Positions 28,004 through 39,041 of a stretch of 64,000 bases of DNA are shown piece after piece (positions within the stretch are counted from its first letter, which is position 1; each line of letters starts with the position of its first letter). Under the pieces are notes generated by a model. It saw nothing but the letters and a program-made list of their open reading frames with translations. It was not told the origin of the DNA and did no database searches. A program made the position numbers and the translations under genes. The stretch is from Acanthacorydalis orientalis (taxonomy: Eukaryota; Arthropoda; Insecta; Megaloptera; Corydalidae): contig CM068323.1 in the NCBI GenBank assembly GCA_034766995.1, positions 25,305,214 to 25,369,213 on the forward strand, given 5' to 3'.

Positions 28004-28159
28004 CGCCACCAGATTGCCATTATGGCTGTGTTTTGTCTATTTTTCTTCATACTCATCTGCTGCATGTTGTTCATCTACGTCGGTATCAATCAGGAGGGTC
28101 TCGTGCTGTCGAGATATAAACCGGCACGTCGTGTCGACGGAGACTCGACAGAGACTTGA
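28004..28159 (+). CDS. In-frame C-terminal extension of TMEM26 after UGA-C (candidate readthrough or separate small ORF)
   Basis: Directly after the TGA at 28,001-28,003, 51 further codons stay open in the same frame to a second TGA at 28,157-28,159. The first codon after the stop is CGC, giving a UGA-C context, the leakiest known type. The extension starts RHQIAIMAVF, continues as a strongly hydrophobic segment (VFCLFFFILICCMLFIYVG) and ends with a polar tail (RYKPARRVDGDSTET). Base composition stays coding-like up to the second stop, then turns AT-rich. An internal ATG at 28,022 would alone give a 45-residue single-span protein. Alternatives are a spliced isoform that removes the stop, or chance. 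Confidence 0.45.
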   Translation, partial: RHQIAIMAVFCLFFFILICCMLFIYVGINQEGLVLSRYKPARRVDGDSTET

Positions 28160-28592
28160 ATAACGCTCGTTTTTCATAACAATGTTTAATAGTAACGTAC
28201 ACTCGTGTGATCTGACGTATTTTCGAACACGGAATCATACAAGTATACGTTTCTTCGACTTTCTACACTTTGAAACAGTTCTCGATTTCGAAACTTTTTT
28301 GTATATTAAAAATATAAAATACTAAATTCACAAAAATATCCGCCTACAAAAAAAAAAGAGTTTTTCTTCTATGTCCGCAAAAATCTCAATCATTGATAGG
28401 AATTAATTTACAATTTGATGGTTGGAAACGGATAATTACATCTTACAACGTGGAGAAAGTCAATAATGTAAGACACGTCTCAGAAAGTACACCTCATCTC
28501 TATCTTATTTTAAAAGCAACTGGAACATCTTATTCGTGTTTTAGAAATATGTATAGGAAAGGAAAACAAATACAAATACTCTTCAATATTAA

Positions 28593-28932
<340 letters not shown>

Positions 28933-29615
28933 ATATTAATCAAACAAATAAAAATACTTAAAGAAAACATAGAATTCTCGAGAATCTCTGAAAACAATTT
29001 ATAACCTAAATCTAAGAAAAGCATCATCAAAACACGTATTTTTTATTCTCATACATTGATTTGCTTCACTTACAAATTAGAATAGGACAAAATAATAAAA
29101 TAAAATCGTATATAAGCTGTTAGAATCGATAAAATATTTTCAATATTAAATAAAAAATCAAACATATTTACAAGTATAGTCGACTATATTTTTGTGCGGG
29201 ATATATATTGTTAAAAGAATTAGAGGCCTTTTAATGTGATTGCTGATTCGAAATTGAACAGAGATGAACCTTTATTGGATTATGTTTAAAGAAAAGAGAC
29301 AATGAAATTCGCTAAAAAAACGTATATTGCCAGTGGTCGATAATTGAATGCTACTAGCAGTTAAATATTTTTTGATAATTGATTCGATCTCGAATTGTCG
29401 AGTACGATCTGACAAATTTATGGAGTAAAACGAGAACCTATTTTTGTACAATATTTATATCCTTGAATCTATTTAAAATTCTCGAAATTACATGTTCATA
29501 TATGAATTATGGTACATATTTTGAAAGTTCGCACAAACATGTACACTATCTAGTTTTCTATGAATAACACTCGGAAAGGGTAGAGTGCGTTGGCGTCGAA
29601 TTCAAGTCTTAATTC

Positions 29616-29617
<2 letters not shown>

Positions 29618-29679
<62 letters not shown>
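29618..29679. repeat. (TA)n microsatellite
   Basis: Uninterrupted TA run of about 60 bases. Confidence 0.95.
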
Positions 29680-29681
<2 letters not shown>

Positions 29682-30274
29682 ACATATGACTGTCATGCAT
29701 GATCATAATGGTTGATTATTAAGCAACGTTACAGTGTCGATCACTGATCAACCGTATACTCATCTCTGGTCTTAAATCTATATAAATATGTCATCTAGAA
29801 AAATCTATTATACGACAAACTTACCTATTGTTTCATGCATGTTAAGAGAATCACTTCGTAATTTCACACTACTATTCACTGCATATTGATAAAAACAATA
29901 ATACCGAATATCAAATATGTATTAATGTTCTGTTTTTGTCCACCAAATTAACAAAATATAAATTATTAATTAAGGAATGCAGAGTGACACGCACAATCGG
30001 TCCACGTTTCTTTTCACTACGTAACAGTGGGCAACGGAATGCAAGGCCTAGCTCGATTCCGTTGCAACTACGTACATACGTATATATTATAATTACATAA
30101 TACAGTCATATTTATACAACCGACTATGTGAAATAGAATTCATTCTCTATGAATTGTATATTATTTGTTGGATTTATTACTAGTACATTTGTAAGAGTGA
30201 GATATGTATAGATAATTTTACAAACAAAAACTCCAATCTTTATCTGATAATTAATTTGCTCTACCTACGTTGCC

Positions 30275-30420
30275 CATCTGAAGGCGATATAGCATCGTCA
30301 TCGAAATCCGAATAAGCAAAACAACCAATAATGATAAAACGAACATTTTTAACCAAAATATTGTGGTCTATGGGTTGGTGAACGAATTTATTTATGAAAA
30401 GAATTATGTTACTTTCGATC
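30275..30420 (+). repeat. Dispersed repeat family, copy
   Basis: Shares with other copies the blocks catctgaaggcgat, catcgtcatcgaaatccgaa, ataa-caa-caa, cgaacatttttaacca, tgtggtctatggg and the end gaatttatttatgaaaag. Confidence 0.5.
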
Positions 30421-30814
30421 ATGGATAACAAAAGCTGATAAAAAAAAAAAAAAAAAAACAGAATATGATAAATCTTACAACAGAACGGCTGTTTCTGATT
30501 TTTCTGATTTCTAGATTTGGATGAATGAAACGTGACCTCGTGCACGACCATGACTGTTGTATCACTGCATATGATAAGATTCGATAGGAACTTAGTTTTT
30601 TGTTGTAATGTTTAAAATAATCGATTGTTCAATTGAAATTAGAAAAATATACATTGTTGATTAATATAGGCAACTGTTCTATTTATTCTCGTAATTTTTT
30701 TCGACAGTTTATTGTTATTGGTTCAAATAATTCTTGCATGTTAATTCATCATGATCCCATTTCCAATACCATACACAACCAAGAGTTCGAAATGTTTTTC
30801 AATCGAAATAAATA

Positions 30815-30910
30815 TAAATCGATGAACGATCCCCCAAAACACGCGTAAACAACAATCAAAAATGATTAACGATTTATTAAATTTTTGACCAGAAACTATT
30901 TGGGGAAAAC
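30815..30910 (+). repeat. Dispersed repeat family, partial copy
   Basis: Contains aaacaacaatcaaaaatga followed by cgatttattaaatttttgac, the core of the family, in the same orientation as the 30,275 copy. Confidence 0.5.
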
Positions 30911-31973
30911 AACAATTAATTTGTATGTATTGTTAAATCTGTCCGCGGTGCTGTATTGTGGATATTTTTTGAATTCAAGAGCATTTTTACATTGAATGAT
31001 AAATTACTTCTAGGATGACCGATATACAACTATACTGGGTGAAAACAATAAAAATTCACATGTGAATTTATTTCTATAGATTTTCTCACCTACCAACAAT
31101 CCAATCTCGGCTTATCATTATTAATAGATAAATCAATGTTTAAATCTATCATACATGACGAAGAATCGATTTTAGAACGTTTTTATTAAATTATATTTCA
31201 CGAACCTTATTAAAAAAAAAATACAGGGACATTTAAGCCTGGAACGTTCACGAGCCGTATAAGTATCGCCGAACGTATCCGATTCGATCGCTTAGAAAAA
31301 TGTTCCTCGTACGAATAGCCCGCCGACCTAAAATAAAACCGCGATTTACTCGCCCCGCTTCGTGATTCTAAGATTCGGTACGGAACGATAACGAAACGAT
31401 CTATAAACCGATGAACCGCCGCATTACTTAAATCCGATTTTCTAATAGGAAAAGGAAAAAAAAGTTACGTAATAGAAATATATAATAGAAATAGGAAAAA
31501 AATATTATGTGCCACAAAAAGTACATTTTGCAGTATAAAAAAATGGTATTTATTTTCATAGGACAAACATACATACGAAAATAAACTTACTTAGACTTGT
31601 CATTAATACTTATGAATAATTTACACGTAGAATCAGTGTAGAACATAAATGTAAAATGATATGACGATCATTTCGTTACATACACAAATATGTGTCTGTA
31701 CGTACATTTATATATCAGTGCAAATTTTATAAAAAAATAAACAATGTTCAATGTCTTGCTCTCCTTTTTTCTTAACGTTAATTCTAGCTCACAAGAAACT
31801 TTTCACATTTACTCACTACTTAGTATTTCCAATTAATAGGATCGTGAAACCATTCAGTTCATAATTGGAATACAAAGATAATGACATATACTTTAATCAA
31901 TTCACAGCATAAACACAACAAATCTCTCAATTTGCAAATTATACCTAAACATTAGAATGACATATTCCGATAA

Positions 31974-32009
<36 letters not shown>

Positions 32010-32098
32010 CATATATATATACACATATATACATATATATATATATACACATATATATATATATACATACATATATATGTGTGTGTGTGTGTGTATAT
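31974..32098. repeat. (TA)n / (TACA)n compound microsatellite
   Basis: TA tract interrupted by CA steps, ending in a short GT run. Confidence 0.95.
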
Positions 32099-32335
32099 AT
32101 AAACACTTGGAAGAGAGAGGCACTGGACCATTCAAGATAAAACAAATTAAACGACCTTCATCGATCAATGGATCATTAAAGGTTGAAGATGACAACGATG
32201 ACTCGTATACATAAATATGTATACACGGTTCAGACGAATAAATATTACGTACTTATCTTATACTTACGCATCGACGGAAAAAAAACGGTGATATTACCTA
32301 TTATTTACAAATAATTACGGAAGAAGTCGTGATTT

Positions 32336-34804
32336 TTAGATATGGCCCCTGTGGTACGGATCATAACTAACTAAATACTTATCTGCTAGTAATCGGGACG
32401 TTTCGATCGGTGTGATCTGGCGTGAATTTTCGATCGCAAGATGCCTCGCGTTATCGTTCGTCACGTTGCCGAGTAATCGATTATCGGTCGTGACTAATCT
32501 CGTCTGGTCGTTGACGAGTAACCTCGTCGCTTCGTTCATGGCGAGAAGACCGTCGTTGTTTATGAGTCTACCGTTGTCGTTTATCAAGAGACGTGCGTTT
32601 TCGCCGGTGAGCAACCGAATGTTATTGTCGTTTCCCGTCAGACGAGAAGCGTCCGGCAGAAGTCTCGAGCTATCCGGATTCGTCGGCATCATTCTGTTGT
32701 TATCGGTCTGTTGTATCATTCGAGAAGCATCGTTCTGAACGCCGAGACGTGCGTCGTTGGTCATGAGCTTGGCCGAATCGTTCGGCACTCCGAACTTAGG
32801 TAAGCGAGGAGGCCCGGTGTCCTGGTTCTTCGGAGACGGAGCGTGCACCTGAAAACAGTATTCGTTTTTCGAATCGATTTCGCGAGTCCGATTCGATTCG
32901 GTTTCACGGATTCTCACGACGTACCTTCATGTGCGTGTTCAACGTGCTCGACTGTGAAAACGCTTTACCGCAAGTGACGCAGACGTAAGGACGCTCTCCG
33001 GAATGAACTCGCATGTGTCGGAGTAAAATCGTATTTACGGTGAAACCGCGACCGCAGACGGTACAGACGTACGGTCTCTCGCCGGTATGATTACGCATAT
33101 GGTACTTCAACTTCATCACGGTCGTAAATCTGGAATTCGATTCGACATTCGAACACGAACTTAACTCCTAGCACCTCTTTTCACGATCTACATACCTCTT
33201 CTGACAAACGCTACACTCGATCGGTTTCTCGGTTCCGTGTAACCGTTTATGACTCGTGAGATCTCCCGACTGTCGGAACGCCTTCCCGCAGATCTCGCAA
33301 GCGAACGGACGTTCGTTCGTATGCGTACGCATGTGAATCTTCAGGCTCGCTTTCGACACGTACCCGTTCTTACAGATCTCACATTCGAAAGGTCTTTCGC
33401 CTAAAAATATCGATTGTTTTGAATTTAAAACGATTATCGAATTTCCGTCGTAGTAGAACGTCTATCCGAACGCTCTGAAACTTTTTATATGAATCGCGAA
33501 GAAAAAAAACCCGTCGACGACTAACCTGTGTGCGTTCGCAAATGTAATTCGAGATTGAACCTCTGCGGAAAACATTTTCCGCACAGGATACACAAGAAAG
33601 GTCTATCGCCGGTATGCTGTTTGATGTGCGTCGCGAGCGTCGCGTGATCCGGAAACTCCCTCTTACAGTAATCGCAGACGTGTTTGAGTAGCGCGGGATC
33701 GCCTTCCTTCTTCTCGTGTATCTTCATGTGTTTGAGCAAACTGTTCTCTGCGTAACAGCCCTTGTTACATATCTTACAGACGAACGGCTTTTCACCCGAA
33801 TGCTTCAGCATGTGTTTATTGAGCAACGTCTGATGTATGAACCTCTTCTTGCAAACTTCGCACTCGTGCGGCTTCTGTTCGTCCGGTATGTGCGTCCGCA
33901 TGTGGTTGTTCAAATAGTTCTCTTCCGTGAAGCCTCTAGGACACATCTTGCACTTGTACGGCCGTTCTTCGATATGAGTCTTCAGATGCTTACGGAAAGA
34001 TTTCAAGTTGACGAAGTGTTTCTTACACACGTTACACTGATTCGAATTTTTTTTTAGTTTCTTGAGCCCGTTCGCTTTCAATTTACCCGACAGCAGTTTC
34101 TTTTTGGGCGCCAGCTTCGCTTTCTGGTGCAACTTCGACTGCATCAGCTGCCGCTGCGCTATGACCTTCTCGTCGCTCGTGCCTAGATCGGTAGGGCCTT
34201 GCAACTCGAGATACACGTTCGCTTTGTAATCGTATTCGTCGGAATCGTCCGAATCGAGCGCGAAACTATCGAACGACAACGAGTTTCCGTACCCGTCCGA
34301 GTTTCCTTTCGAACCGTTCTCCTCTTTACACTGTTTCTGCACTAGAGGTTTGCCTAGATACTGCCTGAGCGTCGCCTCCGACCGCTCGCAGAGTTGTTTG
34401 AACGAAAAAACACGGCTCACTTCGTACGCACACTGGATACAGATTAACTCGGGTAAACCGTCGCCGGTAGATATCTGTTATCAAAACGACAAAAATATAA
34501 AATTGATATTAAAACTCACTGCTTCGACAATGAAATCGTATTCGCCACTGAACATTTCAATTCACTGGTCATTCTATAAATCGAACGTCAGTAAATACGA
34601 TACACTAGGCGTTCAAAAAACATCTCGTTTACTTATTCGATTTACCTGAACAGAAGAGAAGCCCATAAGCATCTCTGCAGGCATTAAAGACTGGCCTGTT
34701 GTTTCGTCTACTAAAAATACTGAACGCATCTCACCCATCTCTGACAAACATGCGCGACATATCTTATTAATATCGAACTGTGACGGATTTATTTTCGCAT
34801 CCAT
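32336..34804 (-). CDS. ZAD and C2H2 zinc-finger protein (11 fingers) with NDxRLL repeat tail
   Basis: Probably a nuclear DNA-binding transcription factor. Five exons on the minus strand join to 676 residues: 34,804-34,646, 34,474-33,526, 33,400-33,196, 33,129-32,925 and 32,848-32,336. Residues 1-80 or so form a ZAD (zinc-finger-associated dimerisation domain) with the pairs CRAC in exon 1 and CIQC in exon 2. A linker rich in Asp/Ser/Lys follows, then six consecutive C2H2 fingers in exon 2, two in exon 3, one spanning exons 3 and 4, one more in exon 4, and an eleventh whose last His comes from exon 5. Linkers such as TGERPY and SGEKPF are canonical. The last 170 residues hold about 16 copies of a short Asn/Asp-x-x-Arg-Leu-Leu motif, for example NDNGRLI, NEATRLL and TTDNRLL. 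ZAD-C2H2 proteins expand rapidly in insects, so a one-to-one orthologue cannot be named. A 66-codon ORF ends 45 bases before this ATG. Confidence 0.92.
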
Positions 34805-34849
34805 TTCAATAAAAACTTATCAAAAAGTACAAACACTCGATGAAACTAT

Positions 34850-35050
34850 TCACTTAACTACATGTACATTGAAAATGGCGATTGATGGAATGGACTGTTC
34901 CACTGGTCGATTGTGACAAAGAAAGAAGCTCAGCAAGCACTTACGTTTACCGACGTGCTTTAGCGTAGCAGCTGTCGAATTATATGTGCGAAGGAAAGCG
35001 CTAGATAAAGACGACAGGCTGCTAGCAGCCGCTTTACACAAACGTTTCAT
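34850..35050 (-). CDS. Small ORF (66 aa) upstream of the ZAD zinc-finger gene
   Basis: An ATG at 35,050 opens a 66-codon frame ending with TGA at 34,850. The N-terminal 30 residues (MKRLCKAAASSLSSLSSAFL, then RTYNSTAATL) are rich in Ser, Ala, Leu and Arg/Lys and have no acidic residue, which resembles a mitochondrial presequence. It lies on the same strand as the zinc-finger gene, whose ATG is 45 bases past this stop, so it may be an upstream ORF of a shared transcript. A consensus donor (gtaagt) at 34,944 falls inside it; with the acceptor at about 34,903 it would define a 42-base, frame-preserving segment. I do not recognise the protein. It could also be the first exon of another gene, or leader sequence. 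Confidence 0.35.
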   Translation of the reverse strand: MKRLCKAAASSLSSLSSAFLRTYNSTAATLKHVGKRKCLLSFFLCHNRPVEQSIPSIAIFNVHVVK

Positions 35051-35283
35051 ACAACATCACAAACAATGTCTGACAGTTGTGTACATTGAATAAGAATAAG
35101 TAATATTATTCGCGTCACAGCGTAAATAATACGTTCGATTAACAATTATGTTCAACGCCGTTTCACAATACCGCTAATAAACAGTGCGACGAGTCGTTTG
35201 CAAAACAGATAGAATGCTCTGAAGAGCGATTGTCTTACTGTCAAACTCATGTTTTGTATACGTCCACCGATGACAGTTTGACA

Positions 35284-35301
35284 ATGTTCGCTCCCAAATA
35301 A
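35284..35301 (+). promoter_or_regulatory. Five-codon upstream ORF abutting the XXYLT1 start codon
   Basis: ATG-TTC-GCT-CCC-AAA-TAA ends exactly one base before the main ATG at 35,302 and in the same frame, so stop and start are adjacent (TAAATG). If it is in the mRNA it would force reinitiation or leaky scanning. The transcription start is not known. Confidence 0.4.
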
Positions 35302-36545
35302 ATGTTCTCATTAAATAGATGTATTTTCAAGTTCAGTATCGTAATAGTCTTATTGTTCCTCGTATATTTCGCACTGTACGGTGATTTTCTGAACGAGCAC
35401 AAACGCAGCAATTATGACCGAATTTTTAATAAGTACTTTTTTCCCACCGTAAACCGAACCGACTCGATTGTCGTCAAGAATAAGACGTATAACGTTTGGT
35501 GTATATTCTCGCGCGTCAATAAGAACATTCCGTTGAAATCGAAATTTCGTACGTTCGTGACGAGTTTGATCAGGCTAAGCAGCGTACCGCTGTATTTACA
35601 CATCTTGAGCGACAATTCGAGCAGAATCGTCGCACAGAACGTTCTCGCTCACGTTACCAAAGTCCAAAACAAAACTTTACCGTATACTTTCTACGACGTC
35701 AAAGAATCGGCGGAAACGATCGATAACATCGTCGAAACGATGATGCCTCATTTCAGTTCCCGACCGGGTACGACGTCGTCTACGTTCCGTATCCTTCGAT
35801 TTTCGTACAGACGTTCGTCACGGAGTGTTTCTTTCTGTTTCAGGAACGTACTACAGCGACGCGCTGTTCTACCTCTCGTTAGGACTACACGAGATAGCTC
35901 CGAAAAACCAAAACGAAGCGATCATGTTGGACTGCGACGTGAAGCTCGTCAAGGACGTCGCGCTCCTGTTCGACGAGTTCGATCGGTGAGTCCGGCGCGT
36001 CGACCCGTTTCGAAACGTTCTACGTCCGTGTTCGTTTCAGTTTCGAACCGACCGCGCTCTTCGGACTCGCGCCGGAACTGACGCCGGTGTACCGCCACGT
36101 CCTGTACACGTATCGATCGAAACATAAGAATTCGACTTTCGGAGAACACTACGAGAAGACGCCTCCTCCGGCTTCGAGAAAGAACGTCACGGACCGATCT
36201 CGGCGTCACTCGAACGGTTATCCGGGGTATAACTCCGGCGTCGTCCTGTTCGACTTCGGGCGGATACGTAGATCCGAACTGTACCGGCGGCTGTTGAGGA
36301 AAGAGAACGTCGACGCTCTGTCGAAAAAATATCATTTCAAAGGCCACCTCGGCGATCAAGATTTCTACACGCTGATCGGGTACGAGTATCCCGAACTGAT
36401 ACACACGATGAGTTGCGGATTCAACCGCCAGCTGTGTCTCTGGTGGAGAGATCACGGATACAGAGACGTGTTCGATAAATATTTCAAATGCTGGGAGAAC
36501 ATCGTCCTGTATCACGGAAATTGTAATTCGATCATTCCTAGTTAA
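35302..36545 (+). CDS. XXYLT1: Xyloside xylosyltransferase 1-like glycosyltransferase (GT8)
   Basis: XXYLT1 adds the second xylose to O-glucose glycans on EGF repeats, for example of Notch, in the ER. Three exons join to 370 residues: 35,302-35,767, 35,844-35,985 and 36,041-36,545, separated by introns of only 76 and 55 bases. The protein has a short cytoplasmic start, one signal-anchor (FSIVIVLLFLVYFALYGDF, residues about 11-29), a stem, and a GT8-type catalytic domain with the metal-binding DxD as D185-C-D187 in IMLDCDVKL. Further family marks are GYNSGVVLFDFG, HLGDQDFYTLIGYEYP and the C-terminal HGNCN. Several Asn-x-Ser/Thr sites (NRT, NKT, NSS) fit a lumenal protein. An AATAAA lies at 36,613-36,618. 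The gene diverges from the zinc-finger/small ORF unit and converges with the ITIH gene. Length is close to that expected for the family. Confidence 0.9.
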
Positions 36546-36952
36546 ATAGCCGTAACAGTTTATTTATTTCGTTAATAATATAAAGCTTCGATTTTATTCC
36601 GTGCGTTATTTCAATAAATACGTTTCCTATATCGTTTCGATCCTCGTCTAGGTCCGGAGAACGTCTATCACTTTATTATGAAAAAACACGTGTGCCTACG
36701 ATGTTCGAAAACCGATTAGATGTCCGGCGTCGACGTGGAGACAGAAACTCGGGAAAAAAGACTCGTTATGAAATTATTAATGTTTATATTTAGAAACATC
36801 TCCGAATAACAATCGACAGACTTCGTTTTTTTAAAAAAAATATATATACACTGTCTACAACAGCAATAGAATCTCCAAACGAACGTTCAGAACTAAGTAC
36901 TTAAAACAATATAAGTAGGTGATTTTACGTTGTTGTTTTCCAATCGGCACTT
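36546..36952. other. Short gap between convergent XXYLT1 and ITIH genes
   Basis: About 400 bases carrying the 3' untranslated regions of both genes. Polyadenylation hexamers occur on both strands, so the two transcripts could overlap at their ends. Confidence 0.6.
36613..36618 (+). terminator. Polyadenylation signal of the XXYLT1-like gene
   Basis: AATAAA about 70 bases after the TAA stop, with a further T-rich stretch downstream. Minus-strand AATAAA hexamers at about 36,672-36,677 and 36,561-36,566 could serve the convergent ITIH gene. Confidence 0.5.
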
Positions 36953-38958
36953 TTAAGGAGACTGATCGCCACAGCAAATTCCAGCGTATCTGAAAAACAC
37001 ACGTATAAAATTTATCGTTCCGCTCGACGCCGGACGTAACATCGATCGAATAGGCGATGATCCGTTCGTACGATCTGAGAAATCGGTCGCGGACGAATTC
37101 TTCTCTCGCCCCGCGAACTACGAAAAACATCTCGGGCCGAAAACGCTCGATAAATCTCATCTTCGGTCGCACTTCGACGGCGATGCCGCCACGGTGCGGA
37201 AAAACGTATCGTGTGAAACGTATTCGTCGTTTCACATCGAACATCGCTCGTGTAAAGGATGAAGAGCGAGAAATCATTCATCCGAACACGAAATCAAATC
37301 ATCACCTACTTAAACGTTGACCTAACAACACTCACCCCTCAATATCACAGAAATGCGGTAGGTACGCGTTCAAATCGACCAATGCAGAAAACGAGTCCAT
37401 GCAAAGGGACAAGAACGTGCATATCCCCGAACTTCCGTTCACTGTCGACGCACACGGTTCGAAATTCGTAACGTTCTGAAATAGTTAAATTGTATTTTCA
37501 AGTGCGCCGGTCGGCCTCGAGACCGAGGACGAGCTTTCGTTCGCATGTACGCGCGGGTCGCCCAAAAAACATCGAGACCGAAACGTACGCGAGTGTTGTT
37601 CAGGTTCATTGAAACGAGTCCCTTTCGGTTTCCCGGTCATCCTCTTTTCAACTATTCGAAAAGCGTCCGTGAATCGGACGACCGAGCTCTCCTTCCTGTC
37701 GTTCGATCGAATCTCGATACTTCAAGAGCACGCCGCGTGTACATACACCGGACTCCTCACCTTCAACACCCCCAATTTATAAACGCCGCTCGGAAGCCTG
37801 ATCTCGTTCGGCGATGCGACGATATTTTGTAGCCACTGCAACTGCTCGAGATTGAAATATTTTAAATTCAAAACCGGTCGAGACGCGGTGACAGGAATCG
37901 CTGCTGTTGTCGTTGCTGGCGGTCGTGTCGTTAGCGGTGGCGGTGGCCGTGGCGTTTGTGGTTGAGCCGGTATATAAGGTTGTGGATCTGCAATATCAGT
38001 CAAGTCCTCTACCTCATCTTCTTCATCGTCTTAACGAAAGCATGAAAAAGATCATGAATGATGCTCGTGAATACACAGTTAAGAAGTTATACGGAAAATC
38101 GAAAAAAATTATAAAAAATGTACATAAAAGGAATAAAAACTTCTCGGGGTTTTCTAAAAGCACGTCCGGTGCCGATCGGTACATGAAATCGTTAAAAGGA
38201 AATAACTGAATTTAACTCTACAAGAAACAGTTATATTGGTCATCAGAAAGCATACTGAAAAAATAAACAAAAATTTAGAAACCTCTAGAAGGTTTTATCC
38301 TGAGGAAACAACACACAACATACACCATTCTAATACCGCGCACTATTTATTGATGTTTCGATAAAGAAATCAGACTTTCTAAACAAATCGTTCCCTTAAC
38401 AATCAATTGACATTTCTGAACAACTCGATCACTGAATCAAAACAACATGCATACGGCCAACGTTCCTATAAATAAACCGTCGCCCCGCGCGCTACACAAT
38501 TTCTTTATCAAAATATTCAACGGTTGTTCATTGTATTTCGATGCGAATCCTCTATCTTCAGAACGTAAAGCTTCAGAGACGAATTCATTTGATCGGGGCG
38601 CAGTACCACGAAAATAATAAACAAATGCTTATTCGAAAAAGCAGTCTCAGTCTTCTGAAGACTTTCGTGGATCGAAATATAGGTCAGAAACAGAAATCGA
38701 GTCGCAATTAAAGTGAAATAGAAAAACGTTTCGATCAGAAAGATAAATGAATCCTCGAGAACAACGCAGCGGATATCTATAACAATTACCGGAGAAAAAG
38801 AACTATAAACAGACGGGTACTGAAGATGTATTATTCAACCAGCATGGAAGAGTTCAACTCAAAGAACTCTATTACTCTTACTACAATACACACTTCTGAC
38901 ACTGTTGCTAAATTCACTTTCACAAAGAAATTCTCTTTTCACCACAAAAAAATGTGTG

Positions 38959-39041
<83 letters not shown>

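Noticed and set aside
35302..36081. Single 259-codon frame for the xylosyltransferase start
   Set aside because: It reads through a 76-base and a 55-base intron; splicing restores the DxD motif and the conserved C-terminal part.
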